Positions 46,815 through 55,002 of a stretch of 64,000 nucleotides of DNA are shown here, piece by piece. The stretch's first letter is position 1; the number at the start of each line of letters is the position of its first letter. The notes under the pieces were generated by a model. It worked only from the letters and a program-made list of their open reading frames with translations. It was not told the DNA's origin and did no database searches. The position numbers and the translations under genes are program-made. Source of the stretch: Stropharia rugosoannulata (Eukaryota; Basidiomycota; Agaricomycetes; Agaricales; Strophariaceae); contig JANCIK010000013.1 of the NCBI GenBank assembly GCA_028532985.1, positions 2,046,001-2,110,000 on the forward strand. The letters run 5' to 3'.

Positions 46815-47648
46815 TCATGGATAACATTGGGAGTTATGTCTCTGTTGTAGGCATCAACTCCAAATCTCCCGAAAACCCTTATGATGCTGGTGACCGACTC
46901 TCTTCGCTCCTGTGACGCTGAATTGCACTAGGTTCTTGCCGGGAATATCACATTTACCGGCGGAGAAAGCCAATTTGGTGGTTTGGCAGACCGCTTAGCT
47001 TCACCTGCTAAAATGATTCCCTGTTCCAGGCAAGGAATACATGCCCCTGGTAACCCAATTGGTCCACTCCGTAAAGGATAGCTGGGTGGAAGTATTTTGG
47101 GCAGTTTGGGTACATTCCATCAGCTTTGGATAAGTCGGAGAGGAGTGACAGGCCATTCTCATCCACCATCACCTTGCCGCCGGATTTCTTCCAGCCGGCT
47201 CATCGAAACTCTCACAAGTCCATTTGTTGAAAATGAGTCTATAGCACATGGTATTAAAATATTTACCACTAGCCCCGTGAAATTTGAGAAAATCATGTGA
47301 CTATATCTGCCGGATAGAAATGGTGTTTTCAGTACAACTGCCGGAATTCATTTTGTGAAAATTATAATGCCGCCGAATTTACCTCTTTTTACGCACATCG
47401 CTGCCGATTTTACCGCTTTTTAATTATTTAACTTTCTGGTTCTGCCGGATTTACCTACCTATTTATGCGGATGCCATTTGTTGAAAATGGCCCTGTGAAA
47501 CACGGTACTAAGATAGGTTGCCATTAGCCCCGTAGATCACGGTATTATACTAGGTTGCCATTTGTTGAAAATGGGCCCGTGATCTACGGTATACTAATAG
47601 TTTACTGAGGTCCCGTATACTACAGTACCCAGCCACTGTCCTATGTGG
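46815..47648. repeat. Right terminal inverted repeat of the KDZ element
   Basis: Inverse of 34806-35640 with very few differences. Ends GTACCCAGCCACTGTCCTATGTGG at 47648 and is followed by CAAGA. Near-identity of the two repeats contrasts with the diverged repeat at 1860-2087 and implies a fairly recent insertion or gene conversion. Confidence 0.9.
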
Positions 47649-48431
47649 CAAGACCAGAGTTGATAGTTGGCAGTGCTCAGTTTGTCCAACTGAGGTGTTG
47701 CAAAGAAACTCATGGTTGCAGGTGAAGCAAAGTGGTGATAGACATGAAGTGGTATGAGGTGGTAGCTGAGAATGGCACAAACGATGTGGCGAACTTGCGA
47801 GGCGAGCTGGGCTGAAATGCACAAGCAGTGGACAGGACACTTGCAGTATCACAATTAGGCCGAGTTGAGCACTTGCAGTAAAACGTCAATTGCACGAGCA
47901 GCAGTGAACCGATTGACACGAGATTGAACGAAGGTATAGTTCAACGATGCGGAACGTGTGTGATCGAGTTGTGCAAACGACAGTGACAATGTGCGAGTGC
48001 AGTGAGCAAAACTGTTTCAGAGTGTCAATTAGACGGAGTTGAGCACTCTGGTGAAGAACAGTGTATCGCGAGTGAACGGCTGAGCGTAACAACTTGTGAG
48101 TGGGCAAGTGACGAGAGGCACGTGTAACGATGAGGTGCTCGAAAGAACCACGTGTTTCGACGATCAGGGAAGCCCGGGGAGCAAAGTCTCTGGTGAACAC
48201 CAAGAGAGTGCTATTGACCTAAAACCAAAAGAAGCAGATTGCTCGATAACCGTGTAAGCTGGTGGAATGCAGGTGGTACCAGAACGATGGTCGTGACGTG
48301 GCAGTCGTGCTCACGAAAAAACGAGGCAAAATGAACGACGATGAGTGTTAGGTTAAGTACCAAGCCACTCAGTGGAGAAAGGATAGTAGAGAAGTGATGA
48401 GTAGGATGCTTAGAGCACAGGGCTCATAACC
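47649..48431 (-). pseudogene. Copia copy I, 5' part (right of the KDZ insertion)
   Basis: Gag start ATG at 47713 (MSFFATPQLDKLSTANYQLW) reads left into the KDZ element. To the right is the ~715-bp leader, and the half-tRNA primer site abuts the LTR at 48432. The leader shares long identity with that of copy K at 49106-49823. Together with 33438-34805 it forms one interrupted element. Confidence 0.85.
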
Positions 48432-48636
48432 TGTTGAAAGCAGACTGCTTACAGGCGCAGAGAGCAAACCTAATTCACACAGAGATGATGGTGGTAAGAG
48501 ATTAAGAGGAATCTACACTAGTACATGCCTTATATACTACCATAAGCGAGATTAACTATATATGGAAGTGTACTAAATATAGTATGTGATATCTAATCTA
48601 CTGCTGATGGTCAAGTCCAATCCATGTAATCTAACA
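48432..48636 (-). repeat. Copia LTR shared by two minus-strand copies
   Basis: TGTTGAAAGCAGACTGC to GTAATCTAACA (205 bp). The primer-binding site on its left makes it the 5' LTR of copy I. On its right the polypurine tract (CTCCCCCGTG) and the RNase H end make it also the 3' LTR of copy J. A single LTR serving two internal regions indicates LTR-LTR recombination between tandem copies. Confidence 0.85.
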
Positions 48637-48901
48637 CTCCCCCGTGACCAAGGCAGTCTCTATACTACAGTATATACACTATGGTCGAACTCCCATGTGA
48701 GAGTGACAGTAATCTACTTTCGCTGCAGAGAGCAGTTTGGTAAGAATGTCAGCCACCTGTTGTGTTGTGGGTATAAATGAAGGTGTGATGACTCTGTTCT
48801 GTACAGCGTCGTGTAACCAGTGAAAACGAAGGTCGAGGTGTTTCATGCGTCTGTGGTGCTCTGGGTTCTTCAATACACTGATAACAGACTGGTTGTCAAT
48901 G
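48637..48901 (-). pseudogene. Copia copy J, RNase H end fragment
   Basis: Minus-strand polypurine tract followed by the last ~70 codons of pol (ending MGVRP, with KNPEHHRRMKHLDLRFHWLH). It breaks at TTGTCAATG where the plus-strand LTR of copy K begins. Confidence 0.8.
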
Positions 48902-49105
48902 CGTTAGATTATATGGATTTGACTTGACCATCAGCAGTAGATTAGATATTGCGTACTATAATTAGTACGCTCCATATATAGTTAATCTTGCTTATGGTAG
49001 TATATAAAGCATGTACTAGTGTAGATGCCTCTTAATCTCTTACCACCACCATCTCTGTGTGAGTTAGGTTCGCTCTCTGCGCCTGTAAGCAGTCTGCTTT
49101 CAACA
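48902..49105 (+). repeat. Copia 5' LTR of copy K (204 bp)
   Basis: (T)GTTAGATTATATGG to CTGCTTTCAACA. The first base appears changed (CGTTAG). Its partner is 60112-60315. Head-to-head with copy J. Confidence 0.85.
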
Positions 49106-49119
49106 GGTTATGAGCCCTG
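49106..49119 (+). promoter_or_regulatory. Primer-binding site matching initiator tRNA-Met anticodon arm
   Basis: GGTTATGAGCCCTG starts at the first base after the LTR. Its complement CAGGGCTCATAACC is the anticodon stem-loop sequence of eukaryotic initiator tRNA-Met, with CAT at its centre. Drosophila copia uses a cleaved half of the same tRNA. The same 14 bases follow the LTRs at 29751, 48431, 60316 and 63767. Confidence 0.75.
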
Positions 49120-49823
49120 TGCTCTAAGCATCCTACTCATCACTTCTCTACTATCCTTTCTCCACTGAGTGGCTTGGTACTTAACCTAACACTCATCGTC
49201 GTTCATTTTGCCTCGTTTTTTCGTGAGCACGACTGCCACGTCACGACCATCGTTCTGGTACCACCTGCATTCCACCAGCTTACACGGTTATCGAGCAATC
49301 TGCTTCTTTTGGTTTTAGGTCAATAGCACTCTCTTGGTGTTCACCAGAGACTTTGCTCCCCGGGCTTCCCTGATCGTCGAAACACGTGGTTCTTTCGAGC
49401 ACCTCATCGTTACACGTGCCTCTCGTCACTTGCCCACTCACAAGTTGTTACGCTCAGCCGTTCACTCGCGATACACTGTTCTTCACCAGAGTGCTCAACT
49501 CCGTCTAATTGACACTCTGAAACAGTTTTGCTCACTGCACTCGCACATTGTCACTGTCGTTTGCACAACTCGATCACACACGTTCCGCATCGTTGAACTA
49601 TACCTTCGTTCAATCTCGTGTCAATCGGTTCACTGCTGCTCGTGCAATTGACGTTTTACTGCAAGTGCTCAACTCGGCCTAATTGTGATACTGCAAGTGT
49701 CCTGTCCACTGCTTGTGCATTTCAGCCCAGCTCGCCTCGCAAGTTCGCCACATCGTTTGTGCCATTCTCAGCTACCACCTCATACCACTTCATGTCTATC
49801 ACCACTTTGCTTCACCTGCAACC

Positions 49824-50627
49824 ATGAGTTTCTTTGCAACACCTCAGTTTGACAAACTGAGCACTGCCAACTACCAACTCTGGTCTTGCAACATGAAAGC
49901 ATGGTTACACTCTCAGGAGCTATGGCGTCTGGTTACAGGTGAATGCAAGCGTCCTGTGCTCTCTCTTATGCCGTCTATGGCTGAGATCGAGGCACACAAC
50001 ACATGGACAAGCAAGTCAACTGCTGCTGCTGGCTACATCCACAGTCATGTTCAGAATGAGCTCAAATCACACTTGGCTCACATTCTGCATGACCCAGTTA
50101 GCATGTGGTCAACTCTGGCAGCTGTTGGTTCAATGGCACAGTCTGCTTTGCCCCAGCAGAGGAGATGTCACAAATTGTCGAGTATGCAGGTTTTGCGTCT
50201 GCACTTGCTACATACAGGTGACGCACAAGGCAATGATTTCGACTGGCTTGCAGATACAGGTGCAACTAGCCATATGACGACTCATCAAGACTGGATTGTG
50301 GAGTACAAACCTCACTGTGTCCCAATTCGTCTTGCAGATGATTCTATCGTCTACTCTGAGGGTGTTAGCAATGTGGTGTTCCATCCAGTCATCAATGGCA
50401 AGAAAGCGGACGCTGTAGTCATCAAACGTGTTCTGCACGTCCCCAAGTTGCGCAACAATCTGCTTGCATGTCTGTACCTCACCAAGCGCTCTGGCATCCT
50501 GATTGAGATCGATGCAAAGAAGATGTACTTCAACTGCTCTGGCAAGACCATCTTCACTGCAACTATCAATGCATTGCACTCTGCCATTCTAGATGGTCTC
50601 ACTCATCCCATTTGCAAATCTGCATGC
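49824..50627 (+). pseudogene. Copia copy K: gag and protease region, cut by the LINE
   Basis: ATG at 49824 (MSFFATPQFDKLSTANYQLW). Gag contains WSCNMKAWLHSQELWRLVTG. Around 50150-50215 one C is lost and four bases are gained relative to copy M, so a ~20-residue stretch is read in another frame before the protease motif WLADTGATSHM is restored. It ends in CMLCF-like readthrough at the poly-T of the LINE. The frame upstream of 49824 (from 49713) is open but is leader. Confidence 0.8.
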
Positions 50628-50641
50628 TCTGCTTCATCGTC
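50628..50641. repeat. LINE target-site duplication, left copy
   Basis: TCTGCTTCATCGTC. The right copy at 57015-57028 is TCTGCTTCGTCGTC (one difference). Copia copy M has the sequence once, near 62236. Confidence 0.85.
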
Positions 50642-51090
50642 TTTTTTTTTTTTTTTTTTTTTTTGAAATCATGGCTTGCGCCAATTTATTACGCGGTGTC
50701 CGAACACAGTCCGCGCTGCGAAATACATCACAGAATACTACCTACAGTAGATAGGGAAACATACTCCCCGGGTGAGACGCAACGCGTGGAACAAGTCAAA
50801 GCAGGTAACGCGTCAGACAAGGACGAGACACGCTAAGAGGCGTGTCATGTCAGAAAAGCTAGAGGAGGCTCCTTACTCTGTGATGGCCGAAGCGCCCAGT
50901 ATGGTTCACCATGCACCGCACCTAAAGGCTTTGTCCGAAACCCTTCTGGTGATGAGACCTGGAAAGCCCCAACAGTCACTCATCATGCACCATTTAAGGA
51001 CGGGGATCAGGCTGGTGGGATGCACGCCATTAACGCCGAAGCTGACCAAGACTGGCAATCATCACAATCACTGCAAGGCCTCCAAAGCTA

Positions 51091-54000
51091 TTATCCAACC
51101 CCAGCAGGGGGAGGGTTAGCAAAGACAGTGGGGTTGTCTTGCAAGAATTTGAGAAGCGTAGGGAGGTAAGTCGGGACGCCATCGTACGAGTGCTTGAGTA
51201 AAGGGCACTCAAACAGATGTTGCCTGGTCTGGAGGAGGACCCCACAGTTACAGGAGTATTGTTCGTCGATATTGAAGCACTTAAAATAAGCGCCGATGGG
51301 CGCATGCCCTAGTAGGCACCGGGTCATGCACGATGTGAGAGAGATTGAGTCCCCACAGGATGAAAGCCATGATCCGCCCTTGGCGTATGATGGCTTGATG
51401 CGATGTTCACCGTCGATAGAGTCGAGCTGGAGGAAATTATGTCCTGCGTGATCTGTATCTTGAAAGAACAGCTGACGCCAGGCCCGTAATTGTTGGTCAG
51501 CAACCGCTTTGCGGCAGCTTTCCAAGGAAGAATCCTGGTACCTGCCGAGTACCCGGGGTTGGGCCTTTAATAAAAGGTGAGCTTCATGATGAATACCCCA
51601 TTCGGATTTGGATGGGACATCGACGAACGTAATGGAGTGCGAGGGGTCCTTGGAAAACCATTCGCCTAAGACACGGCAAACAGCCAAGGAGTGACCTTGG
51701 CCGGAGTGGATGGATGGGTCAAGGGCTCTCTTAGCGGCAGATAGAGAGTCCGTGAATAAATGTATGTTAGTGCAGTTGTCCCGTTGCAGAGCACGGACAA
51801 TAGCATAACGAATAGCCGCAAGCTCCGCATCAGGGGCAAGGACCTTACCGGCGATGTATTTGACATCATCAATGCGTGCGCCGTTTTGATATAGCACCGC
51901 GCCCGCGAGGGCTTGGTGCAACTTGCTGGCAGGAACCGAAGCATCCGTGCCAATCAAGATTGCGTCATGTATCTCCTCTGCTTTATTGCGGATGGAGTTA
52001 TAATGTTTATGACGCGCATTTTCGATGTGGAGGCGAATCCACTCGTGGTACACAACTAGGTCACCGTCAAAATCAGATACATCCTTGTGTTCAACAGGGA
52101 CATACTCAGATCTAGGACGGAAATGTATGCGGTTTGGAAATAAATCCAAGAGCCGCTTTCCTGGCTGAGCCTCATCCGCGCACGGGGAGAAAATCTCAGT
52201 CATGAAAGGAAGGTCGATTTGGATATCAGGGATACTGCCCCTGAGCTTCTCGCGAACTCGCTCAGGGATGCGATATAAGGCATGGTAGTGGGGGTCACTA
52301 TTCTTGGCATATGGATCCGCTAATAGGGATCTTGTAGGATGGGTGTCCGACAGAGTTGCCACGCGGTAAACCGACCTGAGTCTAAGTTTACGAAGGTGGA
52401 GGTGAATAGGCATAAGGCCAGCGATGGCCTGAACGCCGCCAGTTGGTGAGGTGCGAAAAGCACCTGTGATCCATACAGCTGCTCTGCGCTGCATGCTAGT
52501 AAGGTTCTTCAAGATGCCCTCCATGGGGGCAGACTTGTAGTACCAGAGCTTATAGCCATACGTCGCAATGGGTAGGACGCATGACCGGTAGAGGAGGCGT
52601 CTCTGTTTAGGAGATAAGCCTCTAGCTGAATTGCCAAGCATGCCCATGGCTTTCACCGTGGTCAGTGCTTTGGTGGAGTAGAAACGGACGTGTTCGTGAA
52701 ATCTGAGCTCACGATCGAAGAAGAATCCCAGGTAGCGCCAAATGGGCTTAGGGGTAAGTGGGGTATTTCCAGTGAACGGGGCGAACCCAGTGTCCAGAGG
52801 AGGATTGAAGCCGTCTCTCGACCGAGAGAAGTGGAAAAGCTCAGACTTGTTATGTTCCATACGAAGTCCAGCGGCAGTAAATAGGTCAACAAGGTAGGCG
52901 TAGCCAGCCTTGAGAATAACATTGTTGGTGCCCAAATTACCTGATTGAGTGATTAGGGTACCATCATCAACGAAAGATAGGAGCGTCGTGTCTACGTTCA
53001 CGGCTCGAAGATCATATATCTTCATGATGGGAGATATGTAGATGGAGGATAAAACAGGGGAGAGGGCGGAGCCTTGGCCACACCCAACATCCGCCTGTTT
53101 AGGACCAGACGAGTAATTGTTCCAGAGGTACGATGTAACTCTGTCAACAAGGTAAGAGGCAAAGAATTTCGTCACAATGTGAGGAAAGCCAAGCCTTGCA
53201 AGTGTCGCCAACAAGAAGTCGTGGTTAAGCGATGGAAAAAACTGTGCGATGTCAAAGGCCACCACACTGGTTTTGAGTCCCCTGGCCCATCCCGCGCGAA
53301 CGAGATGGGTGAGGTAGACTCCTGCATCTTCCGTCAAACGCTGGCGGATACTGCCAAACTGGTTCGGGTGGACAAGGTCAAGTTTGATCATATCAAACTG
53401 GAAGCGATTGGCAAGAAGCTTTTCGAGAAGTTTCCCAAGGGTATTCAGGAGGACGATAGGCCTGAAGTCCTTTGGTGTAGTGTAGGAAGGTTTATTGGGT
53501 TTAGGAATGACCACAGAAACCGATTCCTTGAAGTGTTTAGGCCAATGGGAAGCATGGATGCACCCATTGGCCAACGCTAGGATCACGCTGCGACACGCGT
53601 CATTGCGAATGATCCTTTTCAAGTGCCGCCATGTGACATGGTCGGGCCCAGGAGATGAATTGTTAGAACAAGACGCCAGTGCGTCAGTCAGTTCTAGCTG
53701 AGAGAAGTTGACCCATTCCCTCACAGGGACCTGGTCCATTTCTTCAAGAATAGAAACATCACAAACACAGTCGGACGCCGCGTTGTATGTGTTGTGGAGT
53801 GCATCCCAGAGGTCTGGGAGATCATGACATGGAGTACCATTATAGAGGATGGACTCGCAGGGGGGATTTTTACGCTGTTGGATCCAATTCATGAGATCCC
53901 ATGGGCGTTTCTTAGATTCAGAGATTTCCTTGATACGGTTATCAAAGAAAGCACGTTTAGCGCGTCTGGTGTTAGCGCGGAATTTTCTCCAATTTGTAGC

Positions 54001-55002
54001 AGAGTGATCAGCTTTGTACAAATCAAGGGCGTCTTGGCATCCCCAATCCCACCAGGGTTTGGAGTGAGGGACAATACGGGCCTCAACAGCATGTTTATTC
54101 CATGCTGTGGAGAAGGCGTCAGCGATAGCCGAAGCACACGCGTCCACCTGAGCCGGACTGGCAATAGCACAGCTAAGCGCGCTTATTGCTTCCATGATGT
54201 CAGAGAGAAAGGCCTCTTCGGCCTCGGATCCTGGTTTGATAGATTTACGGAGGGTATCCGAAACAATAAGAGATAGGGGCAATGACACCGCTAAAGGGCA
54301 GTGATCAGAGGCCAGTTTGAGATCTTCGACTTGCTCAATGAGGCAAGTGAGTGAGTCAGAAGTCGGGATGAACATCAGGTCTATGACTGATGGGGTAAGT
54401 CTCGCATTACGCGAAACAAAAGTAGGGCCTGGGTTGCGGAAGCGGCCCAAGCTGAGAGTGAAAGTGGAAGCCATGTCAAGCAACCGGTCAGCGGCACTCC
54501 TGTGATGAGGGACATTAGGATCCCATTCACGAGAGTGACAGTTGAAGTCCCCGCCCATGTAACATAGGTCGATGGGGAGATTAAGGTCGTCGAGGAGGCG
54601 AACCGCAGAGTGGCGCTCGTCGTTGTACACGTTGAGTAGATTAAACGATGCCCCCTGGTGGAAAAGGGAGACAAGGAGTAAATCACGGTGATTGATCAAG
54701 TCAGATCTCATCGTGGGACGTAGTGTGGACAGTCGACTAGCGACATAAGCCATGACCCGAGGGGGGCCTTCACTGTCAGGGGGGCGTACCATTGGAACCC
54801 AGTTAGGGTTGCGCAGTGCGCCAGTAACATCATCACCATCTGTGTTAGACGTTGATGGGGTGGATCTTACAGTCTGCCAAGCAGGTTCTTGTATAAATAT
54901 TAAATCATACTTGTTATGGCATAGATTTAGAAGTACATCAATAAGCAAATAATTTTTCGCTACATTGAAAGATAAAACCCTAAGACTCTCCGGCCCTCTC
55001 AT
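51091..55002 (-). CDS. LINE ORF2: endonuclease-reverse transcriptase-RNase H
   Basis: 1303 residues. APE-type endonuclease at ~1-245: LRVLSFNVAKNY, FIQEPAW (catalytic Glu), GGDFNCHSREWDP, SVIDLMF, ASDHCPLAV (SDH). Reverse transcriptase at ~460-760: PKDFRPIVLLNTLGKLLEK, FDIAQFFPSLNHD, GCGQGSALSPVLSSIYIS, active site SFVDDGTL. RNase H at ~1000-1130: IGTDAS, APDAELAAIRYA, LFTDSLSAAKR; the last motif is SEWGIHHEAH, unlike the usual HxGI.GNE.AD. The C-terminus carries RCLLGHAPIGAYF and a CNCG..QT..HLFECPLL motif. The start ATG overlaps the ORF1 stop as ATGA (54999-55002). The protein nicks target DNA and copies the element RNA in place. Confidence 0.93.
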   Translation of the reverse strand: MRGPESLRVLSFNVAKNYLLIDVLLNLCHNKYDLIFIQEPAWQTVRSTPSTSNTDGDDVTGALRNPNWVPMVRPPDSEGPPRVMAYVASRLSTLRPTMRSDLINHRDLLLVSLFHQGASFNLLNVYNDERHSAVRLLDDLNLPIDLCYMGGDFNCHSREWDPNVPHHRSAADRLLDMASTFTLSLGRFRNPGPTFVSRNARLTPSVIDLMFIPTSDSLTCLIEQVEDLKLASDHCPLAVSLPLSLIVSDTLRKSIKPGSEAEEAFLSDIMEAISALSCAIASPAQVDACASAIADAFSTAWNKHAVEARIVPHSKPWWDWGCQDALDLYKADHSATNWRKFRANTRRAKRAFFDNRIKEISESKKRPWDLMNWIQQRKNPPCESILYNGTPCHDLPDLWDALHNTYNAASDCVCDVSILEEMDQVPVREWVNFSQLELTDALASCSNNSSPGPDHVTWRHLKRIIRNDACRSVILALANGCIHASHWPKHFKESVSVVIPKPNKPSYTTPKDFRPIVLLNTLGKLLEKLLANRFQFDMIKLDLVHPNQFGSIRQRLTEDAGVYLTHLVRAGWARGLKTSVVAFDIAQFFPSLNHDFLLATLARLGFPHIVTKFFASYLVDRVTSYLWNNYSSGPKQADVGCGQGSALSPVLSSIYISPIMKIYDLRAVNVDTTLLSFVDDGTLITQSGNLGTNNVILKAGYAYLVDLFTAAGLRMEHNKSELFHFSRSRDGFNPPLDTGFAPFTGNTPLTPKPIWRYLGFFFDRELRFHEHVRFYSTKALTTVKAMGMLGNSARGLSPKQRRLLYRSCVLPIATYGYKLWYYKSAPMEGILKNLTSMQRRAAVWITGAFRTSPTGGVQAIAGLMPIHLHLRKLRLRSVYRVATLSDTHPTRSLLADPYAKNSDPHYHALYRIPERVREKLRGSIPDIQIDLPFMTEIFSPCADEAQPGKRLLDLFPNRIHFRPRSEYVPVEHKDVSDFDGDLVVYHEWIRLHIENARHKHYNSIRNKAEEIHDAILIGTDASVPASKLHQALAGAVLYQNGARIDDVKYIAGKVLAPDAELAAIRYAIVRALQRDNCTNIHLFTDSLSAAKRALDPSIHSGQGHSLAVCRVLGEWFSKDPSHSITFVDVPSKSEWGIHHEAHLLLKAQPRVLGRYQDSSLESCRKAVADQQLRAWRQLFFQDTDHAGHNFLQLDSIDGEHRIKPSYAKGGSWLSSCGDSISLTSCMTRCLLGHAPIGAYFKCFNIDEQYSCNCGVLLQTRQHLFECPLLKHSYDGVPTYLPTLLKFLQDNPTVFANPPPAGVG

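Larger units (their letters stand above)
34806..47648. mobile_element. Complete KDZ transposon carrying a TET/JBP dioxygenase gene
   Basis: 12,843 bp bounded by CCACATAGGACAGTGG and its inverse, with ~835-bp terminal inverted repeats and a short target duplication, inserted in the gag region of copia copy I. Genes from left to right: B (36893-38874 +), D (38858-39734 -), A transposase (39907-42983 +), C (43085-45042 +), E TET/JBP (45254-46496 -). Association of KDZ transposons with TET/JBP genes in mushroom genomes is established. The full gene set with structures is read here from the sequence. Transposase and dioxygenase are interrupted, so this copy is not autonomous. GCCGG/CCGGC pentamers are dense throughout. 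Confidence 0.9.

Noticed and set aside
49334..49651. 105-codon open stretch in the copia leader, identical at 47886-48203
   Set aside because: It starts at TTG, not ATG. Identity reflects identical leaders. Other copies interrupt it.
52662..54276. Several 60-170-codon plus-strand frames within the LINE
   Set aside because: Antisense shadows of the intact ORF2.
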